The position numbers and the translations under genes are program-made. From Candidula unifasciata (taxonomy: Eukaryota > Mollusca > Gastropoda > Stylommatophora > Geomitridae), in NCBI GenBank assembly GCA_905116865.2, contig CAJHNH020008439.1, positions 307,367 through 371,366 of the forward strand: 64,000 nucleotides of DNA, given 5' to 3'. Shown here one piece after another: positions 32,202 to 43,100 of this stretch. Under the pieces are notes generated by a model. It did no database searches and had not been told where the DNA came from. It saw only the letters and a program-made list of their open reading frames with translations. Numbering within the stretch: the stretch's first letter is position 1; each line of letters opens with the position of its first letter.

Positions 32202-32321
32202 CTACTGATATTTTTCCACTTCACCATTAAACAATCCAGCATCATTTCTCTCAATCTGCCTCTTCAGCTGTTGATCTTTCCCACGATCATATCCTACAAT
32301 GCCTACATTTTCAGCATACAG
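32202..32321 (-). CDS. Unidentified possible terminal coding exon or coding remnant
   Basis: From a possible acceptor (ttgttctttag|CTG) the minus strand reads LYAENVGIVGYDRGKDQQLK then RQIERNDAGLFNGEVEKYQ and a stop: 40 codons of natural-looking, charged, non-repetitive composition. Just after it (minus sense) the adjacent frame reads SVALIQNTKDQDLYKDKK then ALTFWAST, also protein-like, which would fit a frameshifted relic of a mobile element rather than a live gene. I recognise no family. The polypyrimidine tract is weak and no matching upstream exon was found. Confidence 0.25.
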   Translation of the reverse strand: MYAENVGIVGYDRGKDQQLKRQIERNDAGLFNGEVEKYQ

Positions 32322-32544
32322 CTAAAGAACAAGATTCATCTCTTTCTTAAACTTAGGCAGGTATATTAAAACCTTGAGACTCAGGCCCCCCCCCCCCCCC
32401 CACCAGGATAAAATTAGCAAAACAGAGAGCCAAGTGCCCCTCCTCCTACCATGTATAGTCAGTCTCCTCTTAAGAATCTGATTATGCATTTCATATTACA
32501 ATAAAACTTTGATTAATCTTTACTCATTTAACTGTCCGTTTCTG

Positions 32545-33015
32545 TCATCATCTCAAATTAAAATGCACTGTCATCTTCTCAAAATAAGATGCACTGTCAT
32601 TATTTCAAACCCCCTTGTGGCTGCCGGGGCCCTACTATGGAAAAAAAAAAGAATAGACCCACTGCCTACCCAAAAAGCATGTCAAATGAGTCGACTAATT
32701 GGGAGCTTCCTTCGAAGTCGGAGTGTATCTGCCTGAGAGGCAAGGACCCAGCAGTCTGCATACAGATTTTTTAAATGGATGCACTTGCAACATTCAGGTT
32801 CTGGAACAGGATTGCAGTCCAGAAGTGGACGAACAACCAGAATTTTTTGCCGGAGTTTACAGCCGGTGAACGCGAAGAAGAAGAAGAAGATTATTTTAAA
32901 ATAAAATGCACCGTCATCTTCTCAAAGTAAAATGCACTGTCATCTCAAAATAAGATGCACTGTCATCATTTCAAAATAAGATGCACTGTCATCATCTAAA
33001 AATAAAATGCACGAG
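32545..33015. repeat. About 26-bp minisatellite split by a SINE
   Basis: Units 'aaaatgcactgtcatcttct' plus caaaat occur at about 32545-32609 and 32890-33015, with the SINE at 32610-32889 between them. Confidence 0.85.
32610..32889 (+). mobile_element. GAA-tailed SINE (family C), full length with TSD
   Basis: Starts cccccttgtggctgccgggg, ends gaacgcgaagaagaagaaga. Flanked by attatttcaaa (32599-32609) and attattttaaa (32890-32900), 10 of 11 identical, which fixes both ends of the family at about 280 bp. Confidence 0.85.
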
Positions 33016-33534
33016 TACCAAAAGACAAGACTGACAACTTTACAATTGTCCACAAAACAATTTTACACTCTACTGTACAAAGCTGCTGTACTGTATGAGG
33101 GTGGAAGTGACTAATCTTCGGTGGCAGAGGAGTAGGATTTAACTGAAAAATTATGCCAGAAGAAGTTACAGATTGCTCAGAATTTGACAAATGGATGGGA
33201 AATTTTGAATTTTGAATGATGATGATATGTTTTTAGTGCGACTGCCACTGAAGAAGAAAATGATGCCAATGAAGGATCAGTTCTTAACTAAAAAAAAAAA
33301 AAACGATAACTAGCCACTCAGAATCAGAGACAATGATATCAAAGTGCATCGTCTGGTATGAAATGCAAGAGGAGGCGAATGCAACACAGATCCTACTTTT
33401 GCGTAAGATTTGGAATACCACAGCACAGACAGCTAGAGCCTGAAAGACACAGAAGGAGTCGACAGATTATTTTAAAATAACGAAGGTTTATAGTATTACA
33501 ATAAATTTATGTACGTTAATACTCTTATATGGGA
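33016..33534. other. Intergenic DNA, nothing recognised
   Basis: No clear feature. Confidence 0.5.
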
Positions 33535-33805
33535 ACACCCATGGTGTAGTGGCTAGACGCTCACATGCGGATCGGAAGGTAGTGGGTTCAAGTCCCAATG
33601 GAGCATGACTTTTTTTTTGCAAAAATGACCTTGGCTCCCAGGTTGATCCAGCTTAGAGTGGGTACCAAGTAAATTTCGTGGGAAGTAAAGGTGGCAGGCA
33701 TGATGCTGACCACATCACCCACCAAGTGCTGATTGATCTGTAAAATATAGGCCTAGCCCTATATGCCCAATACGCCTGAAGGCGTGGAAAAGGATCCTTT
33801 ACTAT
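33535..33805 (+). mobile_element. tRNA-derived SINE (family B), reference copy
   Basis: Head 'atggtgtagtggctagacgc' (A-box-like) and agtgggttcaagtccc (B box, about 33580-33595), then 'gcaaaaatgaccttggctcc', 'atgatgctgaccacatcacc', 'ctagccctatatgcccaata' and 'ggcgtggaaaaggatccttt'. Confidence 0.8.
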
Positions 33806-33879
33806 TACCAGTAAGTCCTGTTTTGACCGTACCAACAAACACCGATGGAAAACGTAAATGTGCATATGCAGTATGTTTA

Positions 33880-34285
33880 TGTGGTTCCTTAACTAGCTGT
33901 GTGCTATTATATAAAAGATGTGGGTTGCTGTTCTCAGTAATTGTGCTTTTGCATGATATTGCTCGTCCTCATGTCACAGACGGAACTATTCTATTGTTGC
34001 AAAAATTTCACTGTAAAATTGTTGACCACCCGCCCTACAGCCCCAATCTGGCGCCAGGTGATTACCACCTTTTCATGCACCTAAAGAAGTGGCTGGCATC
34101 CCAGTGGTTTGAAACTGATGATGAATTGCAGACAAACGTTAATGAATGCTTCAAGACACTTGCGGTAAACTTCTAATACATTGGAATTAAGAACCTAGTG
34201 CCATAATACCAAAAATGTGTTGAAGTCAGTGGTAACTATGTTGAGAAATAATGTAAGTGTGTGGCTCACTTTTGGCTGCAATAAA
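33880..34285 (+). mobile_element. mariner-type transposase remnant (DD34D)
   Basis: A frame from about 33940 reads LLHDIARPHVTDGTILLLQK, then VDHPPYSPNLAPGDYHLFMH and LASQWFETDDELQTNVNE. HDxARPH carries the second catalytic Asp and APxDYHLF the third; exactly 34 residues separate them, the mariner DD34D spacing. After a stop the frame continues as IGIKNLVP and EVSGNYVEK-like text, the usual mariner C terminus. The N-terminal half is absent, so it is dead. Confidence 0.88.
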
Positions 34286-34299
34286 TCATTTTTGTATGT

Positions 34300-34585
34300 T
34301 TCCCGTGTTTGTTCTGGGGCCCTGTTATAGGGAAAACAAAAACAGACCCACTGCCTACCCAAAAACATGTCATAAGAGTCAACTAATTGGAAGCTTGCTT
34401 CAAAGTCGGAATGCATCTGCCTGAGAGGCAAGGAACTAGCAGTCTGCATACAGATGAGTAAGATCTGTAAAATGGATGCACTCGCAACACCCATGTTCTG
34501 AAACAGGACTGCAGTCCAGAAGTGGATGAACAACCAGAGCTTTCAGCCAGAGTTTACAGCTGGTGAACGCGAAGAAGAAGAAGAC
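34300..34585 (+). mobile_element. GAA-tailed SINE (family C), full length
   Basis: From cccgtgtttgttctggggcc to 'agctggtgaacgcgaagaag'. Flanks (gtatgttt / catatgttt) hint at a short target duplication. Inserted just past the mariner remnant. Confidence 0.8.
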
Positions 34586-34609
34586 ATATGTTTTTAAAAA
34601 AGAAAAATG

Positions 34610-34725
34610 TTATAAAGGGAGGTTAGTTGCATATCCTTTACAGGACGTTGCAGAACCAACCCCAACAGCACCTGACCGTTGTGTGGTTTTTCTAGCCAAA
34701 TTTACGTCCAGTAGTTTGGTTGTAA
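34610..34725 (-). mobile_element. SINE (family A), 3' part
   Basis: 'ttacaggacgttgcagaacc', 'accccaacagcacctgaccg', 'ttacgtccagtagtttggtt'. Confidence 0.6.
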
Positions 34726-34982
34726 AGGGACTTACTTAAAAAAAAAAACACTGTGAATGTTGAAGTGTATATTGATTGTTTTGTAAAATTAAATACAATA
34801 TGTATGTATTATTTACTTTTAGAGGAGTTTTATTTATTTTCATCACAAGGCTGCAGTGAAATAATGTTACTGTACATATGTGTTTAGATTTCTGTTATCC
34901 ATCACAACCCTGGTCCGGATAGTGACAATTAATTGAAGTTTTACAGTATTTCAATTATTAAAATTTTTTTGGGTTGATTAAA

Positions 34983-35235
34983 AGTAAAGGACCTTTTCCC
35001 CACCAGTTACACATGAGGCATACAAAGCCCTCGACGGGTGATGTGGTCAACATGATGCTGACCACTTGTATTTCTTCCAAGGACTTTACCTGGTACTCAT
35101 TTCAGGCTAGGTTGACGTGAGAGCCAAGGTCATTCGCTGGTTAGGAAGTAGGATATTGTTACCTGGTACTCATTTCAGGCTAGGTTGACGTGAGAGCCAA
35201 GGTCATTCGCTGGTTAGGAAGTAGGATATTGTCAG
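34983..35235 (-). mobile_element. tRNA-derived SINE (family B) with perfect 73-bp tandem duplication
   Basis: 'aaaggaccttttccccacca', 'gacgggtgatgtggtcaaca', 'gaggttgacgtgagagccaa'-type landmarks of the family. 35086-35158 and 35159-35231 appear to be identical copies in tandem. Confidence 0.75.
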
Positions 35236-36174
35236 TCCCTGGGGCCCATAGAGCTGTGCTGCTCATTTTTAGAACTGCGTCTGCATTTGTCTGTAAAGTC
35301 CAATGCGGGAGTGGCAGTCTCTGCCACATAGTCCACAGAAAAATGTTTATACTCTGGCTGATTTTCTTTCAGACGTCTCCTCTTTATAACTTGCTGCGTT
35401 TGGCCTCTTTCAAACTGCAACAGTCCATTTTCACTGTCTGCCTCTAAAGGAGTTAGTCTGCAGCTGATCTCTCCCAAGTGTCTGAGTCAATGTTGAAATC
35501 CTACAGGTGGCATCTGTATATATCCTTATGGCATAATTCTGGCCTAACTGCAGGTCTTATGCTTGTTACCAGTTCCCCATACAGATTCTTTAGAAGGTTA
35601 CTGTCCTCCTCGCAGGAGACTTGTCTCAACTAATACAGGTATCTATGCTTCAGTAAACAGTACACTGCTGACATTCTTGCTCTTTCAAGTACATTTTAAT
35701 TGGGGACAAAGTCTCACAAAGATATACCAAGAATAGATCTCATACAGCGCATGTGCCAGTTAGCGTATACCAAATATTACTGCACACTTAAACAATGCTT
35801 AAGCAGCCTCCTCCATAAATTATAAAGCAGCTGACCCCTTATAACATGTATGGGTTTGAAAGAGTTCAAGGAATAACATTATAAAATAATACAAGTTATA
35901 AAGTATAAAGTGTTACAGTGTGGGTTAATGAAACAGCTGGATGAATAATGAGTAGTTAAAGAAAAAAGTATATAAGTAAGAAGTAAAAAATACATGCATG
36001 GTTAGTTGCTAGATAGGGCATGAGTTAAAGTGATACAAACGTCATGGTTGCTGCTCCATTGATGATTACTAGACATGAACAGATCTCACTGTTGTCTATG
36101 CTACATCGACTCAACACAGAAGATTCAAAGATCTTACACATCTGCCTGTCAGCTCAAGCTGTTGTCCTCCCGGT
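35236..36174. other. DNAH2 3' flank / 3' UTR region, nothing else recognised
   Basis: Lies downstream (minus sense) of the DNAH2 stop and must contain its 3' UTR. I see no clear AATAAA near the stop; an ATTAAA lies on the minus strand around 35695. An 81-codon open frame at 35232-35477 (minus) has no recognisable similarity. Confidence 0.4.
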
Positions 36175-36329
36175 TCAATAATCCAAGCTCATGAGAAGGG
36201 CCGTGCCCCTCTTCACCCAGTGTTCACTTGGCTTGTCTCCAGCCTTGAGTTCCACTGCCACAACAAAGCTGGGACGCTCTGAGGTCCCTGCACGATTTGA
36301 ATAGTAGTAGCAAGGGGCCAGGTATGTAT
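36175..36329 (-). CDS. DNAH2: Axonemal dynein heavy chain (DNAH2-like), last exon
   Basis: 155 bp: two bases complete the codon split with the previous exon (G|AT, Asp), then 50 codons and TGA at 36177-36175. Acceptor tgtgttcaccag. Encodes TYLAPCYYYSNRAGTSERPS, then FVVAVELKAGDKPSEHWVKR and GTALLMSLDY. The x-P-C-Y-Y-Y-x-N-R-A-G segment and the end HWxKRGTALLxSLD are hallmarks of the extreme C terminus of axonemal dynein heavy chains, closest from memory to DNAH2 (an inner-arm, two-headed type heavy chain). The protein drives ciliary/flagellar beating; this end caps the motor ring. The first 26 coding bases are the seed of the 50-bp minisatellite in the preceding intron. Confidence 0.92.
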
Positions 36330-38330
36330 CTGGTGAACACATGAAAGGTCACAGTATTATATAGGCTAAGTATGAATCTGGTGAACTAATGCTCATAGCA
36401 AGGGTTAAGTGTTTAAATGGGGAACACAAGAAAAGTCATGCTAGTAGAAAAGGGCTAAGTGTGTATGTGGTGAACACAAGAAAGGTAACTGTAGTAGCAA
36501 ATGGCTAAGTGTGTATGTAGTGAACATAAGAAAGGTAATGATAGCAGCAAGGGCGAAGTATGTATGTGGTGAACACAAGAAAGGTAACGGTAGTAGCAAA
36601 TGGCTAAGTGTGTATGTAGTGAACATAAGAAAGGTAATGGTAGCAGCAAGGGCGAAGTATGTATGTGGTGAACACAAGACATTTAATGGTAACAGCAAGT
36701 GCTAAGTGTGTATGTAGTGAGCATAAGAAAGGTAATCGTAGTAGCAAAGGACTAAGTGCGTATGTGGTGAACAAAAGAAAGTTAATGATGGTAGCAAAAG
36801 GCTAATTGTGTATGTGGTGAAAACAAGAAAGATGATGGTAGCAGCAAGGACTAAATATGTATGTTGTGAACACAAGAAAAATAATGATAGCAACAAGGGC
36901 TAAGTCTGTATGTGGTGGAACACAAGAAAGGTAATGGTAGCAGCAAAGGTCAAGTGTGTCTGCGATGAACAAAACAAAGGTAATGGTAGTAGCAAAGGAC
37001 TAAGTGTGTATGTAGTAAACACAAGAAAGGTAATGGTAGTAGCAAAGGACTAAGTGTGTATGTAATAAACACAAGAAAGGTAATAGTAGTAGCAAAGGGC
37101 TAAGTGTGTATGTAGTGAACATAAGAAAGGTAATGGTAGCAGCAAGGGCGAAGTATGTATGTAGTAAACATAAGAAAGGTAATGGTAGCAGCAAGGGCGA
37201 AGTATGTATGTGGTGAACACAAGACATTTAATGGTAACAGCAAGTGCTAAGTGTGTATGTAGTGAGCATAAGAAAGGTAATCGTAGGAGCAAAGGACTAA
37301 GTAAGTATGAGGTGAACAAAAGAAAGGTAATGATGGTAGCAAAAAGCTAATTGTGTATGTGGTGAAAACATGAAAGATGATGGTAGCAGCAAGGACTAAA
37401 TATGTATGTTGTGAACACAAGAAAAATAATGGTAGCAACAAGGGCTAAGTCTGTATGTGGTGGAACACAAGAAAGGTAATGGTAGCAGCAAAGGTCAAGT
37501 GTGTGTGCGGTGAACAAAACAAAGGTAATGGTAGTAGCAAAGGGCTCAGTGTGTATGCAGTAAACACAAGAAAGGTAATGGTAGTAGCAAAGGACTAAGT
37601 GTGTATGTAATAAACACAAGAAAGGTAATAGTAGTAGCAAAGGGCTAAGTGTGTATGTAGTGAGCACGAGAGAGGTAATGGTAGTAGCAAAGGACTAAGT
37701 GTGTATGTAGTAAACACAAGAAAGGAAATGGTAGTAGCAAAGGGCTAAGTGTGTATGTAGGTCAAAATGGATGTTAGGCAGCGGCACTGTTCGAAACAGA
37801 GGCAAATTTTTTTGCTTCTGCCGGACTGGGGCCAATGCATTTTTGCTCCATTTGTAGACTGGATATAGTTTTGTCGCCCAGCTTCTGAGCTGAATGCATG
37901 GCGTGACCCTGTGAGCTGCGGATTGCATGTGGAATGTTTTTTTGTTGTGTTGGTGTGAATTGTAGATTCAGAAAATGGCGCGATGCCTGTCGTGCAGTGT
38001 TGTGGTGCCCGTATGTGATTAAAATTTATTGCGTGGGCAACTGCTGATCTGTTGGCGACTTCTGCTACCATCAATGATGAACTGCAATTCTAATACTGTG
38101 ATAAACATTCTGTGTGTTTTTCGTTGGCACAGGAGCGGAGCAAAGATGGGGTGACCCGTTTGCTATGAAGCTGAAACTAAGACTACCAGACTACCAGTGT
38201 ATGTAGTGAGAACGAGAAAAGTAATGGTAGTAGCAAAGGACTAAGTGTGTATGTAGTGAACACAAGAAAGGTAATGATAGTAGCAAGGGTTAAGTGTGTA
38301 TGTGGTAAATGCAATACAAATGTTTGCAGT
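36304..38330. repeat. 50-bp minisatellite derived from the DNAH2 intron/last-exon junction
   Basis: Period 50 bp; unit 'gtagtagcaaagggctaagt' then gtgtatgtggtgaacacaag, aaaggtaatg. About 30 units lie in 36354-37760 and a few in 38198-38330, interrupted by the family D repeat at 37761-38197. The first 50 bp (36304-36353) are the exon start plus acceptor itself and match the array unit at about 41 of 50 bases. A block near 36679-36970 recurs near 37224-37520, showing a higher-order period of about 545 bp. Confidence 0.95.
37761..38197 (+). repeat. Family D repeat inserted in the 50-bp array
   Basis: Nearly identical to 2984-3414 (starts GTCAAAATGG, ends ACTACCAG, here with a doubled ctaccaga). 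tgtatgtag stands on both sides (37752-37760 and 38198-38206), compatible with a 9-bp target duplication, although that word also occurs in every array unit. Confidence 0.85.
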
Positions 38331-38866
38331 ATCAAGGAAGTAGGTGTGTTTCTGGTTTATTTCTAAAAGATATGTAATTTCATATTTTGTCGGTGTTTAC
38401 AGCTTAGCCCAAAACATCTGATTATGGCTAACTGAATTAGTCACATTTAATAACAAGTTTGTTAAGGGAAAGTGGGCCCACTTTGTTTTCTCTAAAAATG
38501 GGGTCCAGGAACACATTAATGGGTACACTTTGTAAGATCACTTTGATCCTCACTGTTTTTTTGAACTCTCACTCAAAAAACTAATAATTCGCTAACACAC
38601 ACTGGCACAGTGTCTTCAGAAAATGATTATGTGTGCCCATGTAATTATGAGTCATAACAGTCATCTATTCAGGTAATTTATGATTCGATTGTGTCACATT
38701 AGTAAACTGGTAAAATGAACTTGCAACTGAAGGTAATAACAGACTACTAAGAAAGAAAATAATTATTGGAACTCTGAATGTAAACAGGTTGACTAACAAA
38801 AAAAAGAAGAATTAATTGAAATAATGATGACAGGATGAATAGAACTACTGTTTTTGTTGTTGTTGT
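38331..38866. other. Intronic DNA, nothing recognised
   Basis: Part of the last DNAH2 intron. No clear feature. Confidence 0.5.
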
Positions 38867-39050
38867 TAGATGTTTCCTTTGAAGTCAGAGTGCATCCACC
38901 TGAGAGGCAAGGAACCAACTGCCAGCAAACAAAAAAGCCAGATCTGTAAAATGGATGTGCACATAAAATTCAAGTTCTGGAACAAGAATGATGTCCAGAA
39001 CTTTCTGCCAGAGTTTACATCCGGTGAATGACAAGAAGAAAAAGACAAAA
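38867..39050 (+). mobile_element. GAA-tailed SINE (family C), 5' truncated
   Basis: 'atgtttcctttgaagtcaga', 'cacctgagaggcaaggaacc', 'agtttacatccggtgaatga', then caagaagaaaaag. Confidence 0.75.
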
Positions 39051-39189
39051 TAATAAAACAGGGATAATATAATTCCCTATATCTATGTGTTATTGTGGGG
39101 TGGTCTCCATTCGACAACAAAAGCAAAGTCCATACAAAAACCTTAGTCTAAACAGCCAAAAAGCAGACGTACTGATAATATGAACCAAA

Positions 39190-40125
39190 AAAAAAAAAAT
39201 AGGCACAAACAATAGATTGCACAATTTATTGCCAGGTATATTTCAGGCAATCGTCAGGTGCATACTATAGTAACAATGAAATCAATGAAGCTAATAAGTA
39301 AATCCTTTATAACTAAAGTACAAATTTAACCACACTCAAAACAAATACCTGCTTTTACCAGGGTAACAACAAGGTCACAACTATGTCTTTCTGTTTACAA
39401 AGTTTAGGACAGGGGTAACAAATCATGGAAGCTTTAAGAAATCTTAGCACTTTGCATTTCGACGATGTATAAATAATTTGAAATGTACTCTCCTTGTTTA
39501 AGTGTGCCCAGAAATTAACAGATGGTGCTCTATTGAGGAAGAATAGTCTTTATGGCTGGTCACCTGGGTAGTGTTTGTTAAATTACAGTTCCTACTGGTA
39601 TTCTCATTTTGATCTTTACTTTGCAGTGCTTTTTCTATCATACTGGAATATGCTCAGTGACTCATTTCTCCAGGCACAGATCAGTTCCGCCTACAAAAGC
39701 AGCTTTACAGCTGTATTTAAATTGAAAGACACTGTTTGATCTGGCATACGAAGGCACTGGTTGTTTCACAAAGGGTGTTGGCACAAGGGTTGTTTCAAAC
39801 CCGATAACAGGCACAGCAGTGTAGTGTGTCTGACTATCTGCTGTTCTAAGCCGGTCATACAGACGTTTCATAACGTCATCACCTTAAAAGTTTAGATGGA
39901 TATAAACTTGTTGTTTAGGGACTGACGTTTCTGTGGTAGTTGGTTTAGGAGGCTGGCAGTGGCGCCTAAAAAATCCAATGGAATATCCATTAGATAATAA
40001 TGTTTGCTTGCGAGTTACTAATTCTGACTGTAGTGTATCACTGAGACAAACCTTTCTAGTGTGGTTGAATAATGTACCCTCCATAACCATCCAGGCCACC
40101 ATCATGTTCAACAAGTCCACAATAC
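39190..40125 (-). mobile_element. Penelope-like retroelement remnant with GIY-YIG-like end
   Basis: Minus frames read TRKQTLLSNGYSIGFFRRHC and VYIHLNFKGDDVMKRLYDRL (40120-39880), then ETTLVPTPFVKQPVPSYARS and SNSVFQFKYSCKAAFVGGTD up to a stop at 39662. After that come DYSSSIEHHLLISGHT- and FKLFIHRRNAK-like pieces. The F-Q-F-x-C-x-C-x-A-x-V-G-x-T-D-x-x-L pattern followed by S-I-x-x-H-L-x-x-S-G-H-T is that of the GIY-YIG endonuclease end of Penelope-like elements. It is 5' truncated with several stops. The 3' tail at 39195-39340 is shared with 20600-20965. Confidence 0.55.
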
Positions 40126-40187
40126 CTCAGCTTTTGGGACAGGATGCTGTTAATGAGCTAATTCTCCTTGATACTCAGTCCATGTAG
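40080..40187 (-). mobile_element. LINE tail fragment that seeds the 46-bp array
   Basis: On the minus strand, 40187 to about 40085 reads HGLSIKEN, stop, LINSILSQKLRYCGLVEHDG, matching the LINE tail LNIKEDWLMNSIMSRKLKYV at 26970-27035 in protein and, at about three bases in four, in DNA. Confidence 0.6.
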
Positions 40188-43100
40188 AATGTGTGTAATG
40201 AGCTAATTCTCCTTGATACTCAGTTCATGTAGAATGTGTGTCTAATGAGCTAATTCTCCTTGATACTCAGTTCATGTAGGATGTGTCTAATGAGCTAATT
40301 CTCCTTGATACTCAGTTCATGTAGGATGTGTCTAATGAGCTAATTCTCCTTGATACTCAGTTCATGTAGGATGTGTCTAATGAGCTAATTCTCCTTGATA
40401 CTCAGTTCATGTAGGATGTGTCTAATGAGCTAATTCTCCTTGATACTCAGTTCATGTAGAATGTGTGTCTAATGAGCTAATTCTCCTTGATACTCTGTTC
40501 CTGTAGAATGTGTGTCTAATGAGCTAATTCTCCTTGATACTCAGTTCATGTACAATGTGTGTCTAATGAGCTAATTCTCCTTGATACTCAGTTCATGTAG
40601 AATGTGTGTCTAATGAGCTAATTCTTCTTGATACTCAGTTCATGTACAATGTGTGTCTAATGAGCTAATTCTCCTTGATACTCAGTCCATGTAGAATGTG
40701 TGTAATGAGCTAATTCTCCTTGATACTCTGTTCATGTAGAATGTGTGTCTAATGAGCTAATTCTCCTTGATACTCAGTTCATGTAGAATGTGTGTCTAAT
40801 GAGCTAATTCTCCTTGATACTCAGTTCATGTAGGATGTGTGTAATGAGCTAATTCTCCTTGATACTCAGTTCATGTAGAATGTGTGTCTAATGAGCTAAT
40901 TCTCCTTGATACTCAGTTCATGTAGAATGTGTGTCTAATGAGCTAATTCTCCTTGATACTCAGTTCATGTAGAATGTGTGTCTAATGAGCTAATTCTCCT
41001 TGATACTCAGTTCATGTAGGATGTGTGTCTAATGAGCTAATTCTCCTTGATACTCAGTTCATGTAGGATGTGCGTAATGAGCTAATTCTCCTTGATTCTC
41101 AGTTCATGTACAATGTGTGTCTAATGAGCTAATTCTCCTTGATACTCAGTTCATGTACAATGTGTGTCTAATGAGCTAATTCTCCTTGATACTCAGTTCA
41201 TGTAGAATGTGTGTCTAATGAGCTAATTCTCCTTGATACTCAGTTCATGTACAATGTGTGTCTAATGAGCTAATTCTCCTTGATACTCAGTCCATGTAGA
41301 ATGTGTGTAATGAGCTAATTCTCCTTGATACTCAGTTCATGTAGAATGTGTGTCTAATGAGCTAATTCTCCCTGATACTCAGTTCATGTAGGATGTGTGT
41401 AATGAGCTAATTCTCCTTGATACTCAGTTCATGTACAATGTGTGTAATGAGCTAATTCTCCTTGATACTCAGTTCATGTACAATGTGTGTCTAATGAGCT
41501 AATTCTCCTTGATACTCAGTTTATGTAGAATGTGTGTCTAATGAGCTAATTCTCCTTGATACTCAGTTCATGTAGAATGTGTGTCTAATGAGCTAATTCT
41601 CCTTGATACTCAGTTCATGTAGGATGTGTGTCTAATGAGCTAATTCTCCTTGATACTCAGTTCATGTAGGATGTGCGTAATGAGCTAATTCTCCTTGATT
41701 CTCAGTTCATGTACAATGTGTGTCTAATGAGCTAATTCTCCTTGATACTCAGTTCATGTACAATGTGTGTCTAATGAGCTAATTCTCCTTGATACTCAGT
41801 TCATGTAGAATGTGTGTCTAATGAGCTAATTCTCCTTGATACTCAGTTCATGTAGAATGTGTGTAATGAGCTAATTCTCCTTGATACTCAGTTCATGTAG
41901 AATGTGTGTCTAATGAGCTAATTCTCCTTGATACTCAGTTCATGTACAATGTGTGTAATGAGCTAATTCTCCTTGATACTCAGTTCATGTACAATGTGTG
42001 TAATGAGCTAATTCTCCTTGATACTCAGTTCATGTACAATGTGTGTCTAATGAGCTAATTCTCCTTGATACTCAGTTCATGTAGAATGTGTGTCTAATGA
42101 GCTAATTCTCCTTGATACTCAGTTCATGTAGAATGTGTGTCTAATGAGCTAATTCTCCTTGATACTCAGTTCATGTAGAATGTGTGTCTAATGAGCTAAT
42201 TCTCCTTGATACTCAGTTCATGTAGAATGTGTGTCTAATGAGCTAATTCTTCTTTATACTCAGTTCATGTAGGATGTGTGTAATGAGCTATTTCTCCTTG
42301 ATACTCAGTTCATGTAGGATGTGTGTAATGAGCTAATTCTCCTTGATACTCAGTTCATGTAGGATGTGTGTCTAATGAGCTAATTCTCCTTGATACTCAG
42401 TTCATGTAGAATGTGTGTCTAATGAGCTAATTCTCCTTGATACTCAGTTCATGTAGGATGTGTGTAATGAGCTAATTCTCCTTGATACTCAGTTCATGTA
42501 GGATGTGTGTCTAATGAGCTAATTCTCCTTGATACTCAGTTCATGTAGAATGTGTGTAATGAGCTAATTCTCCTTGATACTCAGTTCATGTAGAATGTGT
42601 GTAATGAGCTAATTCTCCTTGATACTCAGTTCATGTAGAATGTGTGTAATGAGCTAATTCTCCTTGATACTCAGTTCATGTAGAATGTGTGTAATGAGCT
42701 AATTCTCCTTGATACTCAGTTCATGTAGGATGTGTGTCTAATGAGCTAATTCTCCTTGATACTCAGTTCATGTAGAATGTGTGTCTAATGAGCTAATTCT
42801 CCTTGATACTCAGTTCATGTAGAATGTGTGTAATGAGCTAATTCTCCTTGATACTCAGTTCATGTAGGATGTGTGTCTTATGAGCTAATTCTCCTTGATA
42901 CTCAGTTCATGTAGAATGTGTGTCTAATGAGCTAATTCTCCTTGATACTCAGTTCATGTAGGATGTGTTTAATGAGCTAATTCTCCTTGATACTCAGTTC
43001 ATGTAGGATGTGTGTAATGAGCTAATTCTCCTTGATACTCAGTTCATGTAGAATGTGTGTCTAATGAGCTAATTCTCCTTGATACTCAGTTCATGTAGAA

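Noticed and set aside
35232..35477. 81-codon minus open frame downstream of the DNAH2 stop
   Set aside because: No family recognised, no splice or start context; left as unassigned.
36441..37928. Several open frames with repeated LPFLCSPHT-like text
   Set aside because: Translations of the 50-bp minisatellite and the family D repeat.
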